Source of the DNA: Candidatus Saccharimonadota bacterium
GTDB taxonomy: Bacteria > Patescibacteriota > Saccharimonadia > Saccharimonadales > Saccharimonadaceae
Assembly (NCBI GenBank): GCA_017545505.1
Contig: JAFWNB010000002.1
Coordinates: 116,327-180,326 of the forward strand
Direction of reading: 5' to 3'
DNA: 64,000 nt
A program made the translations under genes and the position numbers. The notes beneath the pieces were generated by a model that saw nothing but the letters and a program-made list of their open reading frames with translations, had not been told where the DNA came from and made no database searches. Positions 17,610-26,100 of the stretch are shown one piece after another; the first letter of the stretch is position 1; each line of letters opens with the position of its first letter.

Positions 17610-17684
17610 ATGGAGGTTGAAATAGAAAACGTCAAAGTTACTATTAAATTAAAAATTACTCCTGCAAAGCGCAAGAGTAATTAA
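17610..17684 (+). CDS. Possible 24-aa leader peptide upstream of recA
   Basis: The ORF begins MEVEIENVKVTIKLKIT and ends KRKSN, 24 codons in all. The perfect Shine-Dalgarno AAAGGAGG (17599-17606) sits 3 nt before the ATG, rare in this AT-rich, leaderless-rich DNA. AATTACTC near 17653 and GAGTAATT at its very end form an 8-bp inverted repeat spanning the last codons. The recA -10 box (near 17745) is about 60 bp downstream. It may be a small protein or an attenuator peptide; its reality is uncertain. Confidence 0.4.
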   Translation: MEVEIENVKVTIKLKITPAKRKSN

Positions 17685-17782
17685 CCTAAACTAAATTAAT
17701 TCTACCATACACGATGACAAAAATCAATCCTGTTTCTATTTTACGATATAATATATAATAATTAAAGAAAGGTAATACTATT

Positions 17783-18823
17783 ATGGCAAAAAAGGATGCG
17801 GTGGCAGAAAAGAAAAACGATAAGGCCGATGCGGCTAAAGACGGCAAAAGCGAGGCTTTGAAACTCGCGATTGCACAAATTACTAAACAATTCGGTGACG
17901 GCTCCATCATGAAACTTGGCGATACCCCCAAAATGGACGTAGAATTATTACCATCCGGCTCACTAAGTTTAGACTTAGCTCTCGGTGGTGGTTGGCCAAA
18001 AGGCAGAATTATTGAAATCTACGGTCCAGAATCCTCTGGTAAAACCACCCTGGCGCTTCATGCAATTGCTGAAATTCAAAAACAAGGCGGCCAGGCGGCG
18101 TTTATTGATGCCGAGCATGCCCTAGATCCGGCCTACGCCAAAAAAATCGGCGTAGACACCGCTAATTTACTTATCTCCCAGCCAGACAACGGCGAACAAG
18201 CCCTCGAAATCTGCGAGACTCTAGTGCGTTCTAACGCCGTAGATTTGATTGTAGTAGATTCAGTTGCAGCGCTTGTTCCGCAAGCTGAAATTGACGGCGA
18301 CATGGGTGATGCGCAAATGGGCCTTCAAGCCAGACTGATGTCGCAGGCTATGCGCAAACTTACCGGCATCATTTCCAAATCGCGCGCTACGGTAATTTTT
18401 ATCAACCAAATCCGTATGAAAATCGGTGTGATGTTTGGTAATCCCGAGACAACCACTGGCGGCAACGCGCTTAAGTTTTATGCGTCAGTACGTGTGGACA
18501 TTCGCCGTATCGGCCAGATCAAAGAAGGTGACAACATTTCTGGCAACCGCACCAAAGTTAAAGTAGTCAAAAACAAAATCGCCGCGCCATTCCGTACTGC
18601 CGAATTTGATATTATGTATAATGAAGGCATTTCTAAACCAGGCGACGTATTAGACCTTGGCGTTCAATATGGTATTTTAGAAAAATCCGGCGCCTTTATC
18701 AAATACAATGGTGAGACACTAGGCCAAGGTCGTGAAGCTGTCAAAAAATTATTCCGCGAAAAACCAGAACTCATGGCCGAAATCGAAACTAAAGTCCGTG
18801 AAAAAGCAACAATAGAAGAATAA
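17783..18823 (+). CDS. recA: Recombinase RecA
   Basis: RecA forms filaments on single-stranded DNA and drives homologous pairing and the SOS response. The 346-aa protein has Walker [10 protein letters not shown] (81-89), Walker [13 protein letters not shown], loop L1 [12 protein letters not shown], loop L2 [22 protein letters not shown], and the C-terminal region ending in a short acidic tail. A charged Lys/Asp tail of about 22 residues precedes the usual start. TATAAT lies upstream (near 17745) and AAAGG precedes the ATG. NUDIX and recX follow 1 bp downstream, forming recA-nudix-recX. Confidence 0.97.
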   Translation: MAKKDAVAEKKNDKADAAKDGKSEALKLAIAQITKQFGDGSIMKLGDTPKMDVELLPSGSLSLDLALGGGWPKGRIIEIYGPESSGKTTLALHAIAEIQKQGGQAAFIDAEHALDPAYAKKIGVDTANLLISQPDNGEQALEICETLVRSNAVDLIVVDSVAALVPQAEIDGDMGDAQMGLQARLMSQAMRKLTGIISKSRATVIFINQIRMKIGVMFGNPETTTGGNALKFYASVRVDIRRIGQIKEGDNISGNRTKVKVVKNKIAAPFRTAEFDIMYNEGISKPGDVLDLGVQYGILEKSGAFIKYNGETLGQGREAVKKLFREKPELMAEIETKVREKATIEE

Positions 18824-18824
18824 T

Positions 18825-19373
18825 ATGGAACATCCAGGCGAGATTTGGCAAGAAGTTGATTTTAATGGCGAAAGAATTGGCGGTATTGAGCCAACTAAGT
18901 TGGATCTTGACAAAGTAAAACTGTTTATCGGCGCCGCAGTCATGTTATATCGCTACAAAGACGGCGAGGTAGAATATTTGTTTCAGCATCGCTCCAAAAA
19001 ATTGCAAGGCAACCCAGACAAATGGGATGTTTCGGCCGGTGGCCATGTTAATCTAAACGAGAGTCGTGTTACTGCTGCCGTGCGAGAAACTTATGAAGAA
19101 ATCGGTGCCAAAATCGATAGCGATAAGCTAGAATATGCTGCTACCTATTTACGTTGGAAGGTTTTGGTCTGTTTGTATTTTTACGACTGGACTGGCAAAG
19201 AAGATAATTTTAGCTTTAACGACCAAGAAGTTGAAGAAGTAAAGTGGATAAAATATAAAGATATCAAAGATTTCATGCCTAATTTTAAATATAATTTAGC
19301 AGAAGACGAAGTATTTTTATACTATTTAAAAGAATGGACCGCCAAAATTATAAAAAAATATGAAAATTTATAA
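18825..19373 (+). CDS. NUDIX hydrolase
   Basis: NUDIX enzymes cleave nucleoside diphosphates linked to other groups. The 182-aa protein has an intact Nudix box from G73 to A95 (G-x5-E79-x7-R87-E88-x2-E91-E92-x-G94). The N-terminal EIWQEVDFNGERIGG and QHRSKKLQGNPDKWDVSAGGHV resemble the isopentenyl-diphosphate-isomerase-like branch. The exact substrate is unknown. It starts one base after the recA stop and overlaps recX by 14 nt, so it is embedded in the recA-recX operon. Confidence 0.9.
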   Translation: MEHPGEIWQEVDFNGERIGGIEPTKLDLDKVKLFIGAAVMLYRYKDGEVEYLFQHRSKKLQGNPDKWDVSAGGHVNLNESRVTAAVRETYEEIGAKIDSDKLEYAATYLRWKVLVCLYFYDWTGKEDNFSFNDQEVEEVKWIKYKDIKDFMPNFKYNLAEDEVFLYYLKEWTAKIIKKYENL

Positions 19374-20115
19374 TCTAAAAGAAGAAATAATAGAAGATGC
19401 AAAGCCTGCGAAGGATTACGACGTTTTAAAAATTACCAACTTAAAACAGGGCGTCAAAAATCCTGATCGTGTCAATGTGTTTATTAATGATAAATATTCT
19501 TTTTCGTTAGATATTGCACAGGTGGTAGATTTTAAAATTAAAGTAGGGCAGGAAATTACAAGGGAAAAACTTAGTGAGCTAAAATCCGCCTCGAGTTTTG
19601 GCAAACTCTACCAACGAACCCTCGAATGGGTCTTAGTTCGCCCTCGTTCTATTCGTGAAACTCGCGATTATTTACGAAGAAAACTCAGAATGTCTTCTGA
19701 GGGGCATCCGCAGTTGCTACGAGGACGAAGTGCCGAGCCCCGTGAAGACGGGCGCGAGGCACGTCCCGAAGAAGATAATTCCGAGTTTACTAATTTAATA
19801 ATTTCGAGATTAGTTGAGAAAGGTTATTTAGATGACCAAAAATTCGCCGAGTACTATGTCGAAAACCGTTTTGTCAAAAAAGGAATTAGTCAGAAACGTT
19901 TGAAAATGGAATTAATAAAAAAGGGAATTTCAAATAGTAATATCGAACAGGTATTAAACAAACGAAACGACGAAGAAGAAATCAAAAAAATCATTAATAA
20001 AAAACGCAAAAAATACGACGACGATAAACTTATTCAGTATCTTGTGCGTCAAGGTTTTGATTATCAGCTGGCGCGAACCCTTGTTCTCGAAATGGATTCA
20101 CAAAATTCGGAATAA
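19360..20115 (+). CDS. recX: RecX regulatory protein with an in-frame palindromic insert
   Basis: RecX limits RecA filament growth. The 251-aa protein has the three-helix repeats of the family: RTLEWVLVRPRSIRETRDYLRRK, LIISRLVEKGYLDDQKFAEYYVENR and KRLKMELIKKGIS, then KLIQYLVRQGFDYQLA. Between the first and second repeats is a GC-rich stretch (about 19698-19767) coding for roughly 23 polar residues (HPQLLRGRSAEPREDGREAR) that break the fold's spacing but keep the frame. It overlaps the NUDIX gene and the convergent PRC-barrel gene (86 bp). Confidence 0.9.
   Translation: MKIYNLKEEIIEDAKPAKDYDVLKITNLKQGVKNPDRVNVFINDKYSFSLDIAQVVDFKIKVGQEITREKLSELKSASSFGKLYQRTLEWVLVRPRSIRETRDYLRRKLRMSSEGHPQLLRGRSAEPREDGREARPEEDNSEFTNLIISRLVEKGYLDDQKFAEYYVENRFVKKGISQKRLKMELIKKGISNSNIEQVLNKRNDEEEIKKIINKKRKKYDDDKLIQYLVRQGFDYQLARTLVLEMDSQNSE
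19698..19767 (+). repeat. GC-rich palindromic element inside recX
   Basis: The core palindrome is 19723-19766: an outer stem GGACG/CGTCC continuing into GTGCC/GGCAC (with a 2-nt bulge) and an inner stem CCCGT-GAAG-ACGGG. It shares CCCCGTG-x2-GACGGGCGCGAG with the truB element. GC content is far above the surroundings. It is inserted without breaking the reading frame. Confidence 0.65.
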
Positions 20116-20632
20116 AATCTTCTTTTTCGGCCCGAGCTTTAATGACTTTTTCTTCGTCTTTAACGATTATTTTATAATCGTCAATTTCAACAATTTCTTT
20201 TCGCGGAATTGTCAATTCTGGATCGACAAATCTTTTTATCATTGGTCGCTTTACAATTATTTGTTGCACCATAAAATCTTCTGGTGTTAATGTGTAATCT
20301 ACCACTTTGCCAAGATTGGAACCTTTTTTAGTTTCAACTTTTAGACCAACTAAATTAAAATTCAATTCTAAAACTTTTGAAATTTTAATAATGTCACCAG
20401 CCGCCATTAATTCGTCGATATCGTCAATCACAATTCCGTAATTAGAGTATTCTCTTACGCTAGAAACGTCCAAGATGTTTTCGTTTCTATTTACCATTGG
20501 CCCGTTTACCCTAAAGGCAATGGTTTTTAAAGAATTGGGGTCAATAATTAGTTCTGAAACTGTGGCAATTGGCCTTCCAGCTTGTACGCTTAAAATCGAA
20601 GTTCCAACCAGTTTAGAAGCATTGACTAACAT
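20030..20632 (-). CDS. PRC-barrel domain protein
   Basis: This 200-aa protein has two PRC-barrel folds, at about residues 3-85 (LVGTSILSVQAGRPIATVSELIIDP) and 90-165 (NLVGLKVETKKGSNLGKVVDYTL). PRC barrels are protein- or RNA-interaction modules, as in RimM and photosynthetic reaction centres; no enzymatic role is expected. A Pro/Asn/Gln-rich tail follows. The start overlaps the truB stop by 7 nt, so it is in a truB operon. The 3' end overlaps recX by 86 bp in the opposite direction. Confidence 0.8.
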   Translation of the reverse strand: MLVNASKLVGTSILSVQAGRPIATVSELIIDPNSLKTIAFRVNGPMVNRNENILDVSSVREYSNYGIVIDDIDELMAAGDIIKISKVLELNFNLVGLKVETKKGSNLGKVVDYTLTPEDFMVQQIIVKRPMIKRFVDPELTIPRKEIVEIDDYKIIVKDEEKVIKARAEKEDFIPNFVNPFREQGFAPADNQNLDAQDTE

Positions 20633-21339
20633 AAGTCCATTATAGCATCTTTTACATCGTAGCTGCCAATTTTAGTGCGCCTAAGTGATGTTAAATACGC
20701 GCCGGTACCAAGTTTTTTTCCGATATCCTCAGCTAAAGTTCTAATATACGTACCACTAGATACATGGCAACGAATTTTTAGCATTGGGTATTTGTATTCT
20801 AAAATATCGATACTATAAATCGTCACCTTTCGACTCGGAATTTCAAAATCCGCCCCATTTCGCGCTAATTTGTAAGCTCTTTGACCATTGATTTTGATTG
20901 CAGAAAACTTAGGTGGGATTTGTTCTATTTCGCCAACAAACGATTCGAGTGTAGATTCAAGAATATGTTGGTTTGGGGCATTTTGGAGCGCGGCAGCGCG
21001 AGGGTTAGCGCGCTCGCCCCGTGGCGACGGGCGCGAGTGGCGCGGCTCCAAATTAATATATTCTTGAATCTCCCCCTCAGTATCACCAGTTGACGAAACA
21101 AACCCTAGCTTTAAATCCGCGATATATTCTTTATCGAGTTTCAAGAACTCACCCGATTTTTTAGTCATTTTTCCAGATAATAGAATTAAAAGCCCAGTCG
21201 CAAAAGGGTCTAAAGTGCCAGTATGCCCTACTTTGATTTTGTGCCCAAACTCGTCGCGAAGTTTTGCGCGCACTTTAGCCACCACGCCAAAACTGGAGAT
21301 CCCAGCCGGTTTATCTACTAAAATAATCTGGTCTTCCAT
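20626..21339 (-). CDS. truB: tRNA pseudouridine-55 synthase TruB with an in-frame palindromic insert
   Basis: TruB isomerises U55 in the T loop of tRNAs. The 237-aa protein has VDKPAGISSFGVV, the catalytic aspartate in GHTGTLDPFATGLL, DKEYIADLKLGFVSSTGDTEG, QIPPKFSAIKINGQRAYKLAR and CHVSSGTYIRTLAEDIG. Between STGDTEG and the IPPKFSA motif, about 24 residues (from NLEPRHSRPSPRGERANPRA onward) come from a GC-rich palindrome at 20982-21052. The gene is leaderless: TATAAT (21351-21346) ends 6 nt before the ATG. Confidence 0.94.
   Translation of the reverse strand: MEDQIILVDKPAGISSFGVVAKVRAKLRDEFGHKIKVGHTGTLDPFATGLLILLSGKMTKKSGEFLKLDKEYIADLKLGFVSSTGDTEGEIQEYINLEPRHSRPSPRGERANPRAAALQNAPNQHILESTLESFVGEIEQIPPKFSAIKINGQRAYKLARNGADFEIPSRKVTIYSIDILEYKYPMLKIRCHVSSGTYIRTLAEDIGKKLGTGAYLTSLRRTKIGSYDVKDAIMDLC
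20982..21052 (+). repeat. GC-rich palindromic element inside truB
   Basis: The outer stem TTTGGAGC (20982-20989) pairs with GCTCCAAA (21045-21052). Inside, CTCGCCCCGT-GGCG-ACGGGCGCGAG forms a second long hairpin. It shares its inner core and orientation with the recX element although truB lies on the other strand, so the repeat, not the protein sequence, is what is conserved. It is translated in frame. Confidence 0.7.
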
Positions 21340-21398
21340 AGATATATTATATCATTGCAGTTTTGTGATACAATGAAACTAGTTAATGGAGGAAATAT

Positions 21399-22094
21399 AT
21401 GAAAAAATATATTGCTGAATTTATCGGCACTTGTGTTTTGGTGCTGATTGGTTGTGGCACCGCTATGGCGGTAGGTTGCGACCCAGCCGCCGGGAGCGGC
21501 TATATTTTAACCGCCTTTGCTTTTGGCTTAGGGCTTCTCACTATGGCTTATAGTATCGGCAATATTTCTGGTTGTCATATCAACCCAGCCGTATCTATTG
21601 CCATGTTGGCATCCAAAAAGATTTCCTGGAAAGATTTCTGGGGTTACATTGTATTTCAAATTCTAGGTGCTCTCGCTGGCGCCGGAATACTCGCCCTTAT
21701 CTTTAACGGCGCAGGTATTGCCGATCTAACCGGCGGCTTTGGTTCAAATGGTCTGACTGGTGTCAATAATAATCCATGGGTCGGATTACTTGTGGAGATC
21801 TTACTGACATTCATATTTGTAATTTCCATTCTTGGTGTCACTTCCGAAAAAGCCAAGCACGGCCATGTAGCTGGTATCGTAATTGCCTTTTCTTTAGTGG
21901 CCGTTCATATTTTAGGCATTGGTCTTACTGGCACTAGCGTTAATCCTGCTCGCTCACTTGGACCAGCCATTGCAGCAGCCTTCGGCGGCAATGGTGCACC
22001 AATCGCGTCTGTATGGGTATTTATCGTAGGCCCATTAGTAGGTGGTTTGCTGGCGGCCTATGTCTATAAATGCCTAGAAAAAGAAGATAAATAG
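21399..22094 (+). CDS. Aquaporin (MIP family channel)
   Basis: This is a six-helix water or small-solute channel of 231 aa. Both half-helix NPA motifs are present (SGCHINPAVSIAM and GTSVNPARSLGPA), with the arginine of the selectivity filter after the second one and a narrow AqpZ-type loop pattern, so water is more likely than glycerol. N-terminal AEFIGTCVLVLIGCGTA is typical. A -10 TACAAT (21369-21374) and a clear GGAGG 6 nt before the ATG precede it. Monocistronic, between truB and rpsO promoters. Confidence 0.93.
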   Translation: MKKYIAEFIGTCVLVLIGCGTAMAVGCDPAAGSGYILTAFAFGLGLLTMAYSIGNISGCHINPAVSIAMLASKKISWKDFWGYIVFQILGALAGAGILALIFNGAGIADLTGGFGSNGLTGVNNNPWVGLLVEILLTFIFVISILGVTSEKAKHGHVAGIVIAFSLVAVHILGIGLTGTSVNPARSLGPAIAAAFGGNGAPIASVWVFIVGPLVGGLLAAYVYKCLEKEDK

Positions 22095-22098
22095 AGCG

Positions 22099-22127
22099 TT
22101 GACCTCTATCGCTAGATGTGATATAAT
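22099..22127 (+). promoter_or_regulatory. rpsO promoter (leaderless start)
   Basis: TTGACC (22099-22104), a 17-bp spacer and TATAAT (22122-22127). The ATG of rpsO starts 7 nt after the -10 box, so the start codon is at or next to the transcription start. Confidence 0.85.
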
Positions 22128-22134
22128 TTAACAC

Positions 22135-22401
22135 ATGATAACAAAAGAGAATAAAGACAAGGCTATTGCCAAGGTCGCTCGTAGTAAAGCAGACGTTGGT
22201 TCTCCTGAAGTTCAAGTTTCTATTCTTACGGAGCGCATTAAGGAAGTTACTGAGCACGTCAAGAATAACAAACATGACTTTATGGCCAAAAGAGGTTTAA
22301 TGCAGATGGTCGGGAAGCGCAAACGCTTGCTCCGCTACCTCGAAGAGACCGATTTTGAGCTATACAAGAAGACTGTCAAGAAACTCGGCCTCAGAAAATA
22401 G
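22135..22401 (+). CDS. rpsO: Ribosomal protein uS15
   Basis: uS15 binds 16S rRNA helices 20-22 early in 30S assembly and forms bridge B4. The 88-aa protein is full length: GSPEVQVSILTERIKEVTEHVKNN, then HDFMAKRGLMQMVGKRKRLLRYL and a basic end. It is leaderless and closed by a strong terminator. pnp follows about 0.8 kb on, with an unrelated minus-strand gene between, so the usual rpsO-pnp neighbourhood is kept but interrupted. Confidence 0.97.
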   Translation: MITKENKDKAIAKVARSKADVGSPEVQVSILTERIKEVTEHVKNNKHDFMAKRGLMQMVGKRKRLLRYLEETDFELYKKTVKKLGLRK

Positions 22402-22411
22402 CTTCAGTATT

Positions 22412-22442
22412 AAAAAACCCGCCATCAATTGGCGGGTTTTTT
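22412..22442. terminator. Bidirectional terminator between rpsO and the hypothetical gene
   Basis: AAAAAACCCGCC pairs with GGCGGGTTTTTT around ATCAATT. It has T-runs on both strands. The last codons of the minus-strand gene (KKPAN and stop) are read from inside the stem. Confidence 0.9.
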
Positions 22443-22970
22443 GGAGTTGATTTCGGGATGCTCGGCCAGATAAGCTTTACTAGAAGCACGCTTCTCGGCT
22501 CTAGACTTCCTCGGCCTCTTAAATGATGGCATTTTCATGCCAAGGTCTGCCACGAAAGACTTAATGCTCTCATCGCAATTTTCAAAGTCACCATCCTTGA
22601 CAGACTGTAAATACGTCTCCAGGCCATTAGGCTCAGAAAAATAGAGCTCTAGAATAGTCTCAAAACGCTTGATGATTCCTTCGTTTTCAGAGCTACCCTT
22701 TAGCAGCTTCGTGGCGATTGCCACCAACTCTTCCTGCGGCCTATCTCTTTTATTCGACGGAATTATTGTACAGACTATTTTATCTGCGTAATGTCTTGTC
22801 AGAATCACGAACAACAGTTTATCGAGGTTTTCTGCCCGAATCGGGCGAAAAAGCTCTACAATAGGATCATCGCAGTTAGCCGGCACCGTAATGGTACCGC
22901 CCTCTATAATGATTCTGGCAGAGCCATCGTTTTCATCTATTGACGTAGATGAAATAAATAAGCAACTCAT
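22425..22970 (-). CDS. Hypothetical cytoplasmic protein
   Basis: This 181-aa soluble protein has no signal peptide or membrane helix and no family I recognise. The N-terminal half is beta-rich (SARIIIEGGTITVPANCDDP), the middle is helical, and the C-terminus is strongly basic (KMPSFKRPRKSRAEKRASSK), which could bind nucleic acid. A perfect AAAGGAGGG precedes the ATG. A promoter on the minus strand reads TTGATT, 17 bp, TATAAT (from about 23056 to 23029). It ends in the bidirectional terminator shared with rpsO. Confidence 0.7.
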   Translation of the reverse strand: MSCLFISSTSIDENDGSARIIIEGGTITVPANCDDPIVELFRPIRAENLDKLLFVILTRHYADKIVCTIIPSNKRDRPQEELVAIATKLLKGSSENEGIIKRFETILELYFSEPNGLETYLQSVKDGDFENCDESIKSFVADLGMKMPSFKRPRKSRAEKRASSKAYLAEHPEINSKKPAN

Positions 22971-23086
22971 TACAACCCTCCTTTAAAAGTGCCAGTTTCC
23001 TCAGATTTCGAACAACTCCATCATTAATTATAGCACATTTTGATAAAAAAATCAAGCTTTGGTATAATATTTACAGTAATTTAACA

Positions 23087-23222
23087 TTGGGAAGACGGCA
23101 GATACTAATACTAGAAGCTGCTATATCTACATCTGAGGGAGTAAAGCTTGGGCTAGCGCCCTTGAGCGCTCCCGAAGATGGAAATATAACAGCTTCAATA
23201 TTGATACCTGAAGTTTTCCCAA
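23087..23222 (+). promoter_or_regulatory. Long structured leader of pnp
   Basis: The leader folds on itself: TTGGGAA (23087-23093) pairs with TTCCCAA (23216-23222), and GAAGCTG (23114-23120, continuing into CTATAT) pairs with CAGCTTC (23190-23196, preceded by ATATAA). A smaller GC-rich stem, GGGCTAGCGCCC, sits near the tip. The Shine-Dalgarno AAAGGA follows right after the outer stem. In E. coli the pnp leader is a double-stranded RNase III and PNPase target for autoregulation; a similar role is likely here, but the sequence itself is unrelated. Confidence 0.6.
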
Positions 23223-23235
23223 GAAAGGATTTTTC

Positions 23236-25410
23236 ATGGATATTATTAATCCAAATGGCAAAAAGACGGTTCAGCTGTCTACTGATTGGCTGGGTCGCAA
23301 ACTCACATTAGAAGTCAACCGGGTAGGTTTTCGTACCACTTCTAGTGTTTTAGTTACCTATGGCGATACCGTGGTTTTAGGCTCTGTGGTCGTAGGCACC
23401 AAGCCAGTAGTACAGGATTTCTTCCCTCTATCTATTGATTACGAAGAAAAATGGTATGCCGCCGGTAAGATTAGCGGCTCTCGCTTTATTAAGCGCGAAG
23501 GAAAACCTGCTGATGAGGCGGTATTAGTCGGGCGTTTAATTGACCGCCCAATTCGCCCACTTTTTCCTAAAGGCTATCGCCAAGAAGTACAAGTAGTTTG
23601 TACTGTACTTTCGATGGACCCAAGCTTTCGCCCGGACTGTGTAGCTATGATTGCAGCGAGCTCTGCGCTAATGAATGCCGGCGTGCCATTTGATGGCCCA
23701 GTTACGGGCGTTCGTATCGGCCAAATTAATGGCGAGTTTAAGGCCTTCTTGAGTCCAGAAGAAAGAGAAACCTCTCCGCTAGACCTAGTTGTAGCTTGTA
23801 AAGACGGTAAAGTTATGATGGTTGAGGCCGGCGCTAAAGAAGTTAAAGAAGAAACTATCATTGACGCCATGAAATGGGCAGTCAAAAATGTTCAGCCAGT
23901 ACTTGATTTGCAAAGAGAACTATCAAAGCAAGTAAATGCTCCTGCTCAAGAATACGAATTAGTTCTCCCAGATGAAGCTATTTTAAAAGAGGTCGAGGAT
24001 TGGACCAAAGACAAATTCGGTGGGAAAGTTCGCGGCAATGTTATGGAGCGTGCTCATATTTTAGATGACATCAAATACGCCATGCATGATCAATTTGCCC
24101 TCGAGAAAGGCCAAGGTGAAACCGACAACGAAAAGGTCACTTGGTACGACGAAAACCTACGCGATGTTTACGATCAAGCCTTTGAATTGGCCGTTCACAA
24201 AGAAGTTAGACGTGGCATCGTTGAAGAAGGTACTCGTCCAGATGGTCGCAAACTCGACGAAGTGCGCCCACTGAGTTCTCAGGTTGGCATTTTGCCACGC
24301 ACCCATGGTTCATCACTCTTTACTCGTGGCGTCACTCAGGCTATGAATATTGTTACGCTCGCGCCTTTAAGCTATTCCCAAGAAGTTGATACTATGGAAG
24401 TTTCCGAAGGAAAACGCCGCTACATGCATCATTACAATGCTCCATCCTACACCGTGGGCGAGCCGGGTCGCATCGGTTCACCAGGCCGTCGTGAAATTGG
24501 CCATGGCTATCTCGCTGAACGCGCCCTTATCCCAGTACTTCCTAGCGAGGAAGAATTCCCTTACGCTATTCGTAGCGTCACCGAAATCATGTCTCAAAAC
24601 GGCTCTACTTCTATGGCTGCCACCTGTTCAAGCTGTATGGCCTTGATGGATGCTGGTGTGCCAATCAAACGTCCAGTCTCTGGCGTCGCTATGGGACTCA
24701 TGGTAGATGTACCAAAAGGTACCGAAATTACAGCCAAAGATATCGACAAAGCTTACGTATTGACCGACCTTATGGACGCTGAAGATTTTGCTGGCGATAT
24801 GGACTTTAAAGTTACTGGTACTACCGAAGGTATTACGGCCCTTCAAATGGATATGAAAGTTCACGGTCTTCCAGTTGAAATTATGGAAAAAGCCTTAAAG
24901 CAATCTCATGAAGGTCGCATGTTTATCTTAAAACACCTCACAGAAGTTATCCCGGAACCCAGAAAAGAAATCAGCAAATATGCTCCTCGAATCGAAAAAC
25001 TCATGATTAATCCTGACAAAATCGGTGCAGTCATCGGTAAGGGCGGGGAAATGATTAATAAAATCACCACCGAAACCGGTGCCGAAGTAGACATCGAAGA
25101 TTCCGGTCTTATCACTATTTCTGGTAATGATCCAGAAAAGATTCAAAAAGCTCTCGAATGGGTTAAATCATTAACCGAAGAGCCGGAAGTTGGCAAAATT
25201 TATAACGGCACCGTAGTTTCGATTAAAGATTTCGGCGCTTTTGTGAATATTATGCCAGGTATCGATGGTATGCTTCACATTTCTCAGATTCGTGAAGGCA
25301 AAAGGCTCAAATCTGTTGACGAAGTTTTGAAGGTAGGTGATAAGGTTAAGGTTCGCTTAATCGCTATTGATCATGGCAAACTTTCGCTCACCATGTTAGG
25401 TATTTCATAA
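23236..25410 (+). CDS. pnp: Polyribonucleotide nucleotidyltransferase (PNPase)
   Basis: PNPase degrades RNA 3'-to-5' with phosphate and can add tails. The 724-aa protein is complete: the first RNase PH-like domain (about 10-145, SIDYEEKWYAAGKISGSRF, RPIRPLFPKGY), a helical linker, the second RNase PH domain (about 330-540, GTRPDGRKLDEVRPL, RTHGSSLFTRGVTQ, GSTSMAATC), a KH domain (about 580-640, IGAVIGKGGEMINKI) and an S1 domain (about 650-720, GKIYNGTVVSIKDFGAFVNI). AAAGGA precedes the ATG. The structured leader suggests post-transcriptional control. Confidence 0.97.
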   Translation: MDIINPNGKKTVQLSTDWLGRKLTLEVNRVGFRTTSSVLVTYGDTVVLGSVVVGTKPVVQDFFPLSIDYEEKWYAAGKISGSRFIKREGKPADEAVLVGRLIDRPIRPLFPKGYRQEVQVVCTVLSMDPSFRPDCVAMIAASSALMNAGVPFDGPVTGVRIGQINGEFKAFLSPEERETSPLDLVVACKDGKVMMVEAGAKEVKEETIIDAMKWAVKNVQPVLDLQRELSKQVNAPAQEYELVLPDEAILKEVEDWTKDKFGGKVRGNVMERAHILDDIKYAMHDQFALEKGQGETDNEKVTWYDENLRDVYDQAFELAVHKEVRRGIVEEGTRPDGRKLDEVRPLSSQVGILPRTHGSSLFTRGVTQAMNIVTLAPLSYSQEVDTMEVSEGKRRYMHHYNAPSYTVGEPGRIGSPGRREIGHGYLAERALIPVLPSEEEFPYAIRSVTEIMSQNGSTSMAATCSSCMALMDAGVPIKRPVSGVAMGLMVDVPKGTEITAKDIDKAYVLTDLMDAEDFAGDMDFKVTGTTEGITALQMDMKVHGLPVEIMEKALKQSHEGRMFILKHLTEVIPEPRKEISKYAPRIEKLMINPDKIGAVIGKGGEMINKITTETGAEVDIEDSGLITISGNDPEKIQKALEWVKSLTEEPEVGKIYNGTVVSIKDFGAFVNIMPGIDGMLHISQIREGKRLKSVDEVLKVGDKVKVRLIAIDHGKLSLTMLGIS

Positions 25411-25414
25411 GCAT

Positions 25415-25443
25415 TTGACCTCAAAAACAAAATAGAGTACAAT
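25415..25443 (+). promoter_or_regulatory. Promoter of the histidine phosphatase gene
   Basis: TTGACC (25415-25420), a 17-bp spacer and TACAAT (25438-25443). The short leader holds an imperfect hairpin, AGCCAGCAC/GTGTTGGCT, before the GAGGGGGG ribosome site. Confidence 0.75.
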
Positions 25444-25493
25444 AGCCAGCACAGTTAGTGTTGGCTAAAGTACTTTAAAAGAGGGGGGATAAT

Positions 25494-26060
25494 ATGTCTG
25501 TAAGGTTTTATTTTGTGCGCCATGGTCAATCCACGGCAAATTTAAAAAACGAATATTACAACGATAGGGAAGCGGGTTTAACTGATCTTGGCCGTATTCA
25601 GGCAGCCAAAGTTGGCTGTGATTTAAAAAAGCTTGGCAAAGATTTTAAAATTATTTTTTGCTCACCGTATCGTCGTGCAGTGGAAACCTGCAAAATCGCT
25701 TTGGAAAGAGCGGATTTAGACTGTTCGCTCGTAATAGAAGATGAGCAAATCACCGAAAGGAAATTCGATGGTCTCATTGGTAAAAGAGCTACCAAAAAAC
25801 AAAATCGCATGCTTTATTACTATGGCTCCGACCAAGCCGAAAAGGACGGAGTAGAGACTCTTGAAGCCCTAGAACAGCGCGCTAGAAGTTTTATCAACAA
25901 AGTCGTACAAAACTATCCGGATAGTGATATTCTTATCTTTTCGCATGGTGCCTTTGGATTGGCTTTTCGCGCCGCAATCGAAGGTCGTCCCGAATCGGGT
26001 AATTTGTTCGACTTAAATCTTTTAAAAAATGGTGAAATAGCCATATTTGAAGTTAGATAG
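25494..26060 (+). CDS. Histidine phosphatase / phosphoglycerate mutase-like protein
   Basis: This 188-aa branch-1 histidine phosphatase has the catalytic [10 protein letters not shown], the second arginine in [10 protein letters not shown], the acid in [11 protein letters not shown] and the second histidine in [13 protein letters not shown]. Family members act as phosphoglycerate mutases or as phosphatases on sugars, nucleotides or proteins; the short length favours a phosphatase. GAGGGGGG lies 5 nt before the ATG. It is framed by its own promoter and terminator. Confidence 0.88.
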   Translation: MSVRFYFVRHGQSTANLKNEYYNDREAGLTDLGRIQAAKVGCDLKKLGKDFKIIFCSPYRRAVETCKIALERADLDCSLVIEDEQITERKFDGLIGKRATKKQNRMLYYYGSDQAEKDGVETLEALEQRARSFINKVVQNYPDSDILIFSHGAFGLAFRAAIEGRPESGNLFDLNLLKNGEIAIFEVR

Positions 26061-26070
26061 ACATATCATG

Positions 26071-26096
26071 GTCCGGCCCCACCGCCGGACTTTTTT
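26071..26096 (+). terminator. Rho-independent terminator
   Basis: GTCCGGC (26071-26077) pairs with GCCGGAC (26084-26090), followed by six T. It separates the phosphatase gene from lepA; the lepA -10 box begins 5 bp later. Confidence 0.92.
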
Positions 26097-26100
26097 ATGC

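Noticed and set aside
17471..17782. A LexA box upstream of recA
   Set aside because: Neither the Gram-positive (GAAC-N4-GTTC) nor the E. coli (CTGT-N8-ACAG) pattern is found there.
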